NCBI RefSeq assembly: GCF_002157835.1
Contig: NZ_CP020809.1
Coordinates: 2,418,001-2,482,000 of the forward strand
DNA length: 64,000 nt
Reading direction: 5' to 3'
Source: Mycobacterium dioxanotrophicus
GTDB lineage: Bacteria > Actinomycetota > Actinomycetes > Mycobacteriales > Mycobacteriaceae
Part shown: positions 1 through 7,940 of the stretch, one piece after another
Position numbering within the stretch: the first letter of the stretch is position 1
How the letters are laid out: each line of letters starts with the position of its first letter
Made by a program: the position numbers and the translations under genes
The notes under the pieces: model-generated
Database searches by the model: none
What the model was told of the DNA's origin: nothing
What the model saw: only the letters and a program-made list of their open reading frames with translations

Positions 1-2309
1 CCGACGATCGCGCGGGTGGTGATGTTGGCCAGGGCGTCGTCTTCGATGACCTCTTCCCACGCGGCCGTCTTCACGACGTCCTGTGGCCGGGCGGCCGACG
101 CCGCGGCGGCGTGGCGCTTGCCGGCGGCAGTCGGGTCGTTCTGAGCCTCGGCGTCGATGAACGGCGTTTCGGGGCCGTCGGCGTCGAGATGCCCGGAGCG
201 GGCCAGCGCGGTGACGATCCGCCACCGCAGATCGGTGTCGATCACCAGACCGGCCATGTTGACCGCGGCCGGTTCGTTGTCGAGCAGCGTCGAGAGGACG
301 GCGACGTGATTGGGGGCCAGCACCGATGAGCACAGCGCGTTGACGAAGGCCAGCTGATGATCAGAACCCGGGGCGGAGTCCCGCGCCAGATCGAGCAGCG
401 CATCGCCGAATGCCGGCCATCCGATTTCGTGGGCCCAGGTGGGGTCGGCGTAGGAACTGAGCGCGGTCTGGGCCTGCAGCAGCAGCCGCTGTGCCACGCC
501 GACTTCGGATTCGGCGTGCAGCCCGCTCATCACCAGGGCCACGAAGTCGCGGGCCCGCAGCTCGGCCTCGCGGGTCATTTCCCACGCTGCCGACCAGGCC
601 AGCGTCCGGGGCAGCGAATCGGCGATGTCGGCGATCCGGGACAGCACGGTCCGCAGGGACACCGGATCCAGCCGCAGCGAGCAGTAGGTCAGATCGTCGT
701 CGTTGACCAGGATCAGCTGGCCGCGTGAAATCCCGATCAGCTCGGGCACTTCGGTGACCGGGCCGTCGACGTCGAGTTCCACGCGATGCACGCGCGTCAG
801 CCTGCCGGAGCCACCGTCGTCGTAGATGCCGATGGCCAGGCGGTGCACTCGGGTCTCGCCTGCGCCCGGCGCAGCACCGGACTGGGTGACGGCGAAGCGG
901 GTGAATGCGCCCGACTCGTCGACATCGAAATCGGCGCGCAGCGTGTTCAGCCCCGTTGTCCGCAGCCACTGCCGGCCCCAGCCGGACAGGTCCCGCCCCG
1001 ACGACTTCTCCAGCGCGCCCAGCAGATCTCCGAAGGTGGCGTTGGCGAATGCGTGGTCGCGGAAGTAGTCCCGCAGACCGGCCAGGAAGTGTTCGAGCCC
1101 GACGTAGGCGACCAGCTGCTTGAGCACCGAAGCGCCCTTGGCGTAGGTGATGCCGTCGAAGTTGACCTCGACGGCCGCCAGGTCGGGGATGTCCGCGGCC
1201 ACGGGATGGGTCGACGGCAGCTGGTCCTGCCGGTAGGCCCACGACTTCTCGACGTTGGCGAACGTCGTCCATGCCGCGGTGTATTCGGTGGCCTCGGCCT
1301 GGCACAGCACCGACGCGAACGTCGCGAAGGATTCGTTGAGCCACAGGTCATCCCACCACTGCATGGTGACCAGGTCACCGAACCACATGTGGGCCATCTC
1401 GTGCAGGACGGTCTCCGCGCGGCGTTCGTAGGAATACCGGGTGACCTTGGAGCGGAAGACGTAGTCCTCCAAGAAGGTCACCGCGCCGGCGTTCTCCATC
1501 GCGCCCGCGTTGAATTCCGGGACGAACAGCTGGTCGTACTTGCCGAACACGTACGGCGTGCCGAAGTTCTTGTGGTAGAAGCCGAATCCCTGCTTGGTCT
1601 CGGTGAACAGCCGCTCGGCATCCATGAACTGCGACAGCGACTTGCGGCAGAACAAGCCCAGCGGGATCGTGCCGTGGTCGTCGGAGTACTCGTCACGCCA
1701 CACCGCGTAGGGCCCGGCGATGAGCGCCGCGAGATAGGTGCTCATCTTCGGCGTGGTGGCGAAGACGTGAACCGTTGCGCCGCCGGAGGTTTCGGCGGAA
1801 ACCGGTGCTCCGTTGGAGATCACCTCCCAGTGCGACGGCGCGGTGACCTGGATGTCGAAGGTCGCCTTGAGATCCGGCTGATCGAAGCACGCGAACATCC
1901 GCTTGGCGTCGGCGGTTTCGAACTGGGAGTACAGGTACACCTCGTCGTCGACCGGGTCGACGAAGCGGTGCAGCCCTTCACCGGTATTGGAGTACAGGCA
2001 GTCCGCGTCGACGACGAGCACGTTGTGTGCGGCCAGGCCCGGCAGGGCGATGCCGGTGGATTCGTCGTAGGTGGACGTGTCGAGCGGGACGCCGTTGAGG
2101 GTCGCGCTGCGGATCGCCTCGGCGGCGATGTCGATGTAGGTGTCGGCGCCGGCAAGCGCATCGAACTCCACCGTCGTGGTGGACCGGAAGGTGCGGTCGC
2201 CGGGCCGGCCCTCACCGTCGGTGAGGTCGAGCTCGATGCGGTAGTTGCCGACGGTGACCAGGGCGGCGCGCTCGACGGCCTGGTCGCGGGTGAGATTCGG
2301 AAGAGCCAC
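1..2309 (-). CDS. pepN: Aminopeptidase N, M1 family (C-terminal end outside window)
   Basis: Zinc metallopeptidase that removes N-terminal residues from peptides in the cytoplasm. The reading frame runs without a stop from a GTG at 2309 to the window edge, about 769 codons; family members are about 850-870 residues, so roughly the last 90 residues are missing. Near residue 266 is the exopeptidase signature GAMEN, near residue 302 the zinc motif HEMAH (HExxH), and about 20 residues later the third zinc ligand in LNESF. The GTG start is chosen because the N-terminus MALPNLTRDQAVER is typical of actinobacterial PepN and no good upstream start exists. It lies just downstream of the DUF732 gene on the same strand. 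Confidence 0.95.
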   Translation of the reverse strand, partial: MALPNLTRDQAVERAALVTVGNYRIELDLTDGEGRPGDRTFRSTTTVEFDALAGADTYIDIAAEAIRSATLNGVPLDTSTYDESTGIALPGLAAHNVLVVDADCLYSNTGEGLHRFVDPVDDEVYLYSQFETADAKRMFACFDQPDLKATFDIQVTAPSHWEVISNGAPVSAETSGGATVHVFATTPKMSTYLAALIAGPYAVWRDEYSDDHGTIPLGLFCRKSLSQFMDAERLFTETKQGFGFYHKNFGTPYVFGKYDQLFVPEFNAGAMENAGAVTFLEDYVFRSKVTRYSYERRAETVLHEMAHMWFGDLVTMQWWDDLWLNESFATFASVLCQAEATEYTAAWTTFANVEKSWAYRQDQLPSTHPVAADIPDLAAVEVNFDGITYAKGASVLKQLVAYVGLEHFLAGLRDYFRDHAFANATFGDLLGALEKSSGRDLSGWGRQWLRTTGLNTLRADFDVDESGAFTRFAVTQSGAAPGAGETRVHRLAIGIYDDGGSGRLTRVHRVELDVDGPVTEVPELIGISRGQLILVNDDDLTYCSLRLDPVSLRTVLSRIADIADSLPRTLAWSAAWEMTREAELRARDFVALVMSGLHAESEVGVAQRLLLQAQTALSSYADPTWAHEIGWPAFGDALLDLARDSAPGSDHQLAFVNALCSSVLAPNHVAVLSTLLDNEPAAVNMAGLVIDTDLRWRIVTALARSGHLDADGPETPFIDAEAQNDPTAAGKRHAAAASAARPQDVVKTAAWEEVIEDDALANITTRAIV

Positions 2310-2347
2310 GCGTCCAACCTAACGGCTGGCCGCGTGAGAGTCCCGGG

Positions 2348-2740
2348 CTACTGCCCGAAGCCGGGGAAGCCGGCGATCCCGCTCAGTGCGTTCAGGCCGC
2401 CCAGGTTGTTCAGGATGGAGCCGTCAGTGATCGACGACATCATCTGCGGGCAGTACATCTGGATGGCAATGCCGGTGAAGAACGACGCCATCTCGGGGGA
2501 CATGCCGTTGTTGCCCCGCATCTGGGACGCCACCGACGCGAAGTTCTTTCCGGGTTCGACGAGCATCGGGCACACCTGCTGCCCGAGCTGAACGGTCGAA
2601 CCCGGGTCGTTGTAGCCGATACCGGCGTTGGACAGGGCGTTCAGGAACGAGTCGTTCGTGTCGGCCTGGGCGGGCACGGCCAGCGCAAGGCCGGCAGCGG
2701 CGACGACGCCCATGGTCGTCAGGAGGGCACGTGCGGCCAT
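2348..2740 (-). CDS. DUF732 secreted protein
   Basis: Small exported mycobacterial protein of unknown function, 130 residues. It has a clear Sec signal peptide (MAARALLTTMG followed by an Ala/Val/Leu stretch, cleavage probably after AQA near residue 26). The mature domain has the DUF732 pattern: a short helical repeat, N-terminal DTNDSFLNAL, and two cysteines (QVCPML and YCPQM) expected to form a disulfide. The ATG has a strong ribosome-binding site (GAGGAG) a few bases upstream. It may be transcribed together with pepN, 38 bp downstream. Confidence 0.85.
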   Translation of the reverse strand: MAARALLTTMGVVAAAGLALAVPAQADTNDSFLNALSNAGIGYNDPGSTVQLGQQVCPMLVEPGKNFASVASQMRGNNGMSPEMASFFTGIAIQMYCPQMMSSITDGSILNNLGGLNALSGIAGFPGFGQ

Positions 2741-2927
2741 AATTCAGCTCCTCAGCTGTCACGTAGGACACTTGCAGCGCCCCACTCACTTGGGAAACAG
2801 TGGTTCACCAGGGTCACAGGAACAACACGGTTCGATAAAAATCTGCACACTATGCGTTTCCTGTGCCACTTCCGTGACGTCGACATGCTTATCGGAACAC
2901 GCGGTGAGATGGTTACCACCGACTCGG

Positions 2928-2953
2928 GGAACACTCTATGTGGGCGCGCAGTT
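2928..2953 (+). promoter_or_regulatory. SigH-type promoter for the Rv2466c-like gene
   Basis: GGAACA at 2928-2933 and GTT at 2951-2953 are separated by 17 bases. This fits the mycobacterial SigH consensus GGAA(C/T)A-N16-20-GTT, and lies about 45 bases before the start codon. In M. tuberculosis the homologue Rv2466c is a known member of the SigH oxidative-stress regulon, so position and motif agree. Confidence 0.65.
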
Positions 2954-2997
2954 GTGCTGAACGGGGCTGTGGCCCAGACCATCGAGAGGACGCATTG

Positions 2998-3606
2998 ATG
3001 ACTCAGAAAGACGTTGCAGGATTCTGGTTCGACCCGCTGTGCCCATGGTGCTGGATCACCTCGCGCTGGATCCTGGAGGTACAGAAGGTCCGCGACATCG
3101 ACGTGCAGTTCCATGTGATGAGCCTGGCGGTGCTCAACGAAGGCCGCGACCTTCCCGAGAACTACGTCGAGCTCATGAAGAAGGCCTGGGGCCCGGTGCG
3201 GGTCGCCATCGCCGCCGAGCAGCTCAAGGGCCAGGAGATCCTCGCCCCGCTCTACACCGCGATGGGAACCCGGATCCATAACCAGGACAACAAGGACTTC
3301 GACGCCGTCATCAAGGAGTCGCTCGAAGAGGTGGGGCTGCCCGCCGAACTGGCCGAGGCGGCCACCACCGACAAGTACGACGAGGCGCTGCGCAAGAGCC
3401 ATCACGAGGGCATGGACGCCGTTGGTGACGACGTCGGCACCCCGACCATCCACGTCAACGGCGTGGCGTTCTTCGGCCCGGTGCTCTCGAAGATCCCGCG
3501 TGGCGAAGAAGCAGGCAAGCTTTGGGACGCCTCGGTGACGTTCGCGTCGTATCCGCATTTCTGGGAACTCAAGCGCAGCCGCACCGAGGCGCCGCAATTC
3601 GACTGA
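2998..3606 (+). CDS. DsbA-family mycothiol-dependent oxidoreductase (Rv2466c-like)
   Basis: Thioredoxin-fold enzyme of the DsbA/FrnE type, 202 residues, very close to M. tuberculosis Rv2466c, which reduces nitro-compounds using mycothiol. The active site is Cys15-Pro-Trp-Cys18 in FDPLCPWCW. The cis-proline loop GTPTIHVNG and the C-terminal end ([13 protein letters not shown]) also match. The start ATG follows GAGAGGACGC, a usable ribosome-binding site. It reads away from the DUF732 gene across a 257-bp region holding the SigH-like promoter, which suggests induction by thiol stress. The enzyme is cytoplasmic since there is no signal peptide. Confidence 0.9.
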   Translation: MTQKDVAGFWFDPLCPWCWITSRWILEVQKVRDIDVQFHVMSLAVLNEGRDLPENYVELMKKAWGPVRVAIAAEQLKGQEILAPLYTAMGTRIHNQDNKDFDAVIKESLEEVGLPAELAEAATTDKYDEALRKSHHEGMDAVGDDVGTPTIHVNGVAFFGPVLSKIPRGEEAGKLWDASVTFASYPHFWELKRSRTEAPQFD

Positions 3607-3674
3607 GCGGTACTGCCCGCCGAATATTCTCATTCCGCTTGCGTTACACCACGGTTCACGCCACGGTGTAACGC

Positions 3675-5069
3675 ATGACAGCGGCTGAGCCCAGTACCGA
3701 CGGTTCTTATCGGGATCGCATCGCGGCCATCGAACCCGGGGGCAACGAGTTCATCGCCGAGGCCGACCGACACGGAAAGCCCAGCCAGCTGTTTTGGACC
3801 TGGACGTCGCCGAACCTGGAATTCGCCACCATCTTCCTCGGCGTGCTCGCAGTCTCCGTCTATGGCATGACCTTCTGGCAGACGCTGGCGGGCATGGCCG
3901 TCGGGACCGGGCTCGGAGCGCTCGCGCACTACTTCCTGTCCAAACGCGGACCGCGCCACGGTGTGCCGCAGATGGTGTTGGGCCGGCTGGCCTTCGGGTT
4001 CCGGGGCAATGCGGTGCCGTCGCTGCTGATGACGGTGACCGCGGGCATCGGCTGGTTCGCGACCAACAGCGTCAGCGGCGCGTTCGCGTTGTCGACTCTG
4101 GTCGGGGTGGCGCCGGTGCTGGCCCTGGTGTTCGTCGTCGTGGTGCAGACGGCGCTCGCGGTGTTCGGACACAACCTCGTACAGGCCTTCGAGCGGTGGG
4201 CCTTCCCGGTGCTGGCGGTGATCTTCGCGGTCACTTCGGTGGTGATCTTGAGCAAGGCCGACTTCGGCGCCCCGGCGGTGGCCGGCGGGGTGGGCGGGAC
4301 CGGTGGCTTTCTGCTGACCGTCGGCACCGCGTTCGGATATGTCGCCGGCTGGGCTCCCTACGCAGCCGATTACACCCGCTACCTGCCCAAGTCGGACGCC
4401 ACCGCACGGACAGGATTCTTCGCAGCCGCGGGGCTGTTCGTGTCCTGCCTGGTGCTGCAGGTCGTCGGTGCGGCGTCGGTGACGATCGGGCCGGCCGTCT
4501 CCGACAACCCGACAGCGGCCTTCACCGCCGAGCTGGCACCGTTGCTGGCCAACCTCACGCTGCTGGCCATCGCGATCGGCGCCATCGCCGCCAATGCCAT
4601 CAACATCTATTCGGGCGCAATGGCTTTCGTGACCATCGGGGTCAAGCTGCCGCATCACGTCGCGCGAGCGGCGGCGACGGTGTTCTTCGGGGTGGTCGGA
4701 TTCCTCATCGCATGGTGGGCGTTGGCCGACGCGGCCGCGAGCTACGAGGCGTTCCTGCTGATCATCGCTTACTGGATCGGGCCGTGGCTCGGCGTGGTGT
4801 TCGCCGACCAGTATCTGCGGGGCGACCAGCCGGTGGCGCACTTCCTCTACGACCGGACCTACAGTAACTGGCCGGGCCTGTTGTCGTTCCTGATCGGATT
4901 GGTGGTGTCGGTGGCGCTGTTCTGCAATCAGACGAACTTCGTCGGCTACGTGGCCCGGGCGGTGCCCCAACTCGGTGACATCACTTTCTTCGTCGGATTC
5001 CTCATCGCGGGCGGCTGCTACCTCGTGTTGTGCCGGTCCAAGCTCGCAACAGAAAGGGTGGCGGCATGA
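3675..5069 (+). CDS. NCS1-family cytosine/purine permease
   Basis: Membrane symporter of the nucleobase:cation symporter-1 family, 464 residues with about 12 hydrophobic segments. The N-terminal region has the family pattern (PSQLFWTWTSPNLEFATIFLG) followed by GMTFWQTLAG, and the middle carries GWAPYAADYTRYLP, typical of cytosine permeases of the CodB/FCY2 type. It overlaps the next gene by ATGA, so uptake and deamination are translationally coupled. The following gene being a cytosine deaminase makes cytosine the best substrate guess. Related family members carry purines, allantoin or thiamine, so specificity is inference. Confidence 0.88.
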   Translation: MTAAEPSTDGSYRDRIAAIEPGGNEFIAEADRHGKPSQLFWTWTSPNLEFATIFLGVLAVSVYGMTFWQTLAGMAVGTGLGALAHYFLSKRGPRHGVPQMVLGRLAFGFRGNAVPSLLMTVTAGIGWFATNSVSGAFALSTLVGVAPVLALVFVVVVQTALAVFGHNLVQAFERWAFPVLAVIFAVTSVVILSKADFGAPAVAGGVGGTGGFLLTVGTAFGYVAGWAPYAADYTRYLPKSDATARTGFFAAAGLFVSCLVLQVVGAASVTIGPAVSDNPTAAFTAELAPLLANLTLLAIAIGAIAANAINIYSGAMAFVTIGVKLPHHVARAAATVFFGVVGFLIAWWALADAAASYEAFLLIIAYWIGPWLGVVFADQYLRGDQPVAHFLYDRTYSNWPGLLSFLIGLVVSVALFCNQTNFVGYVARAVPQLGDITFFVGFLIAGGCYLVLCRSKLATERVAA

Positions 5070-5506
5070 CCCCCGAACAGATGCTCGACGTCGCGGTCGA
5101 GCAGGCGCGTAAAGGCTTGGCCGAGGGCGGTATACCGATCGGGGCGGCCCTGTTCCGGGACACCGGCGAGCTGCTGGGCGCCGGACACAACCGGCGGGTG
5201 CAGAACGACGATCCGTCGATTCACGCCGAAACCGACGCCTTCCGCGCCGCGGGCCGTCAGCGCGGCTACCGCTCGACGATCATGGTCACCACGCTCTCGC
5301 CGTGCTGGTACTGCAGCGGGCTGGTGCGGCAGTTCAACATCGGTGCCGTGGTGATCGGGGAGGCTCGTACCTTCTCGGGTGGCCACGATTGGCTGTCTGA
5401 ACATGGGGTTGCCGTTACGCTGCTGGATGACAAGCGCTGTGTGGCGATGATGGAGGACTTCATCGCCGACCGGCCGGAGCTGTGGGCGGAGGATATCGGC
5501 GAATGA
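5066..5506 (+). CDS. Cytosine deaminase of fungal (Fcy1) type
   Basis: Zinc hydrolase of the CMP/dCMP deaminase fold, 146 residues, likely converting cytosine to uracil. The zinc site is His-Ala-Glu (SIHAETDAF) plus Pro-Cys-x-x-Cys (TLSPCWYCSG). Across its length it follows yeast cytosine deaminase Fcy1 rather than bacterial CodA (an unrelated amidohydrolase): EGGIPIGAAL near the N-terminus, GHNRR, TTLSPC, and the C-terminal ending FIADRPELWAEDIGE. The start overlaps the permease stop (ATGA), and its own stop overlaps the next start in the same way, so the three genes form one operon. Confidence 0.88.
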   Translation: MTPEQMLDVAVEQARKGLAEGGIPIGAALFRDTGELLGAGHNRRVQNDDPSIHAETDAFRAAGRQRGYRSTIMVTTLSPCWYCSGLVRQFNIGAVVIGEARTFSGGHDWLSEHGVAVTLLDDKRCVAMMEDFIADRPELWAEDIGE

Positions 5507-6462
5507 GCGCCATTGCGACAGTGGATATTTCGCGGTGGTACCGCGGTGGGGCCGACGCCGACGCGGTGGCCGCCGAGGTCGACGAGGGCCTGCAGCGGGC
5601 CGGCTTCATCGTCATCACCGGCCACGGCGTCGATCCCGATCTGGCGGCGCGGGTGCGTGCGGCCAGCCGCGAGTTCTTCGCTCTGCCAGATGAGGTCAAG
5701 CAGCGCTATTCGGTACCGGTCGGCGGCCACGGCTGGATCGGCCCCGGCGCCGAAGCCAACGGCTACGCCGAGGGCACCGAGACCCCGCCGGACCTCAAGG
5801 AGAGCTACAGCCTGGGTGCCGAGACGGCAACCGGCGACCCGGAGGTGGACCGGATCTGGTTCGCGCCCAACGTCTGGCCGGCCGAGGTGCCGGCACTGCA
5901 GCCGCTGGTCAGTGAATACACCGCGGCGATGCGCAAGCTGTCCGACGATCTGCTCGCGCTGTTCGCCCACGCACTCGGACTGCCGGCGAATCCCTTTGCG
6001 ACGCTGGCCGACCGACCGACCTGGACCATGAACATCAACCACTACCCGCCGGTGAGCGTGGTGGGCGAGCCGGAGCCGGGTCAGTTCCGCATCGGCCCGC
6101 ACACCGATTTCGGCACCGTCACCGTGCTGGACCGCGAGCCGGGAGCAGGTGGGCTGCAGGTGTATTCGGAGGCAGAAGGCTGGGAGGACGCGCCGTGGGA
6201 ACCCGGTGCGCTGACGGTCAACATCGGGGATCTGCTGGAGTACTGGAGTGGCAAGCGCTGGCCGTCCGGCCGCCACCGGGTGCTGCCACCGCAACCGCAC
6301 GCCCCCGAAGAGGATCTGGTGTCGCTGATCTACTTCTACGAGGCCAACCATGACGCGCTGGTGACGCCGCTGGATCCGCCGATCGGGCGGGTCGCTGGGC
6401 TGACTCCCGTCACATCGTCGGACTTCATCAAGGAGCGCCTCGACGCCATCACGGTCGGCTGA
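5503..6462 (+). CDS. 2-oxoglutarate/Fe(II) dioxygenase, isopenicillin-N-synthase-like
   Basis: Non-haem iron oxygenase, 319 residues. It has the N-terminal DIOX_N pattern (GFIVITGHGVDPDLAARV, REFFALPDEVK) and the 2OG-Fe(II) core: His-x-Asp in GPHTDFGTVTVL and the distal His with the 2OG-binding region in SGRHRVLPP. The start overlaps the cytosine deaminase stop by ATGA. Substrate is unknown; the operon suggests a pyrimidine or a related modified base, and fungal thymine 7-hydroxylase belongs to the same superfamily. Its end overlaps the convergent gene by 14 bp. Confidence 0.85.
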   Translation: MSAIATVDISRWYRGGADADAVAAEVDEGLQRAGFIVITGHGVDPDLAARVRAASREFFALPDEVKQRYSVPVGGHGWIGPGAEANGYAEGTETPPDLKESYSLGAETATGDPEVDRIWFAPNVWPAEVPALQPLVSEYTAAMRKLSDDLLALFAHALGLPANPFATLADRPTWTMNINHYPPVSVVGEPEPGQFRIGPHTDFGTVTVLDREPGAGGLQVYSEAEGWEDAPWEPGALTVNIGDLLEYWSGKRWPSGRHRVLPPQPHAPEEDLVSLIYFYEANHDALVTPLDPPIGRVAGLTPVTSSDFIKERLDAITVG

Positions 6463-7030
6463 GCGACGGCCTGGGCGCCGGACCGTCGCGACTGAGGGTG
6501 AAGAGCGCGGTGGTCAACGGCTTTCGGGCGGTGCGGTATTCGGCTTCGATGACCTCGACCATGCCTGCGCAGGCCTCAGCGCCGAACACGAACAGCAGGT
6601 CCCGGTGCGGCACGGCGGCGACGATGTCGTCGCCGACGAGCCGAGCCATGCGCTCGTGAAGCCCTGAGGCCACCAGTGTGGTTGCGGCCAGCCAGCTTCC
6701 GCTCATCACCACCGTCGGTGCCCCGGCGGGTCCGCGCTCGAAGAACTCCATCGCGATCCGTCCGGCCGACAGGGCCTGGGACAACGCCCGGTCCGCGTGG
6801 GCATATGCCGTCGGCAGATCGATCCGGGCGGCCGCGAGCTGCGCGGCGCCCACCGCGGCCAGGATCTGGGCATCGGGGGGACCGGTCGGCGTGACCAGCG
6901 CCAGCGACAGACCGTGGCCGACTCGACGCTGTGCCTGCGCGCCGCTCGACGGCGCGTCGGGATAGTCGTCGGGAACCAGGTACGGGTAGATCTGGTCGAC
7001 GTCGATCTGCATGCCGCCATCTTGCGCCAT
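6449..7030 (-). CDS. Conserved hypothetical protein (weakly DUF1444/YtpQ-like)
   Basis: A 193-residue soluble protein if it starts at the ATG at 7030 (MAQDGG); an internal ATG at 7012 (MQIDVDQIYPYLVPD) is equally possible, and no strong ribosome-binding site decides. It has no signal peptide or membrane segment. The central part (APTVVMSGSWLAATTLVASG) and the C-terminal stretch (DLLFVFGAEACAGMV, then YRTARKPLTTALFTLSRDG) recall the DUF1444 family, but I cannot confirm this by eye. The 3' end overlaps the dioxygenase gene; the 5' end faces nei1 across about 80 bp. Confidence 0.6.
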   Translation of the reverse strand: MAQDGGMQIDVDQIYPYLVPDDYPDAPSSGAQAQRRVGHGLSLALVTPTGPPDAQILAAVGAAQLAAARIDLPTAYAHADRALSQALSAGRIAMEFFERGPAGAPTVVMSGSWLAATTLVASGLHERMARLVGDDIVAAVPHRDLLFVFGAEACAGMVEVIEAEYRTARKPLTTALFTLSRDGPAPRPSLSRP

Positions 7031-7108
7031 CGGCAAACGGGCACGCCGCACTCGTTAGGGTTACCGGCATGTGTGTCAACCTCGGTCCCGAGCCGTCCCG
7101 CCCGAGCC

Positions 7109-7903
7109 ATGCCTGAAGGCCACACTCTGCACCGGCTGGCCCGGCTGCATCAACGCCGGTTCGGCCGCAGCCCCGTCGTGGTGTCGAGCCCGCAGGGCAG
7201 GTTCGTCGACGGTGCGGCCGACGTGAGCGGGCGGGTGCTGCGCAAATCCGATGCCTGGGGCAAGCATCTGTTCCATCACTACGACGGCGGTCGCGTCGTC
7301 CACATCCATCTGGGCTTGTACGGCACGTTCACCGAAGCGGCCGTGCCGTTGCCGTTGCCGGTGGGTCAGGTCCGCATGCGCATGGTCGGCGCCGAGTACG
7401 GCACCGACTTGCGCGGTCCGACCGTGTGTGAAGTGATCGGCGAACCCGAGATCGCCGACGTCGTCGCCAAACTCGGCCCCGACCCGCTGCGCGGCGACGC
7501 CGATCCCGAAGTCGCCTGGAAGCGGATTGCCAAGTCGCGCAGATCGATCGGCGCGTTGCTGATGGATCAGTCGGTGATCGCCGGGGTCGGCAACGTGTAC
7601 CGCAGCGAGCTGTTGTTCCGTCATCGCATGGACCCCTACCGGCTCGGCGTTCACCTCGGCCAGGACGAATTCGCCGACATGTGGACCGATCTGGTGGCGC
7701 TGATGAAGGTCGGCGTGCGGCGCGGCAAGATCGTCGTGGTGCGGCCCGAGCATGACCACGGCGCCCCGTCCTACGGACCCGGCCGGCCCCGCACCTACGT
7801 GTACCGGCGGGCGGGCGACGCATGCCGGGTGTGCGGAACCTCGGTGCGCACGGCCGAATTGGAGGGGCGCAACCTGTTCTGGTGCCCGGCCTGCCAGAGG
7901 TAG
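7109..7903 (+). CDS. nei1: Endonuclease VIII / formamidopyrimidine-DNA glycosylase Nei1
   Basis: Base-excision repair DNA glycosylase/AP lyase that removes oxidised pyrimidines, 264 residues. The catalytic N-terminus MPEGHTLHRLA provides Pro2 and Glu3 after Met removal. The helix-two-turn-helix is around SIGALLMDQSVIAGVGNVYRSELLF, and the C-terminal zinc finger is built from CRVCG and FWCPACQR. It closely resembles M. tuberculosis Rv2464c (Nei1), including the local gene order next to lipP and tig. The ATG is fixed by the requirement for an N-terminal Pro-Glu. Confidence 0.93.
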   Translation: MPEGHTLHRLARLHQRRFGRSPVVVSSPQGRFVDGAADVSGRVLRKSDAWGKHLFHHYDGGRVVHIHLGLYGTFTEAAVPLPLPVGQVRMRMVGAEYGTDLRGPTVCEVIGEPEIADVVAKLGPDPLRGDADPEVAWKRIAKSRRSIGALLMDQSVIAGVGNVYRSELLFRHRMDPYRLGVHLGQDEFADMWTDLVALMKVGVRRGKIVVVRPEHDHGAPSYGPGRPRTYVYRRAGDACRVCGTSVRTAELEGRNLFWCPACQR

Positions 7904-7940
7904 TGCGGCGGGATCGCATTCGGCACGGGACAATTGACGA

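Noticed and set aside
786..2591. Very long plus-strand frame (601 residues)
   Set aside because: It is the mirror of pepN and the DUF732 gene; high-GC codon bias leaves long open frames on the opposite strand. No domain is seen.
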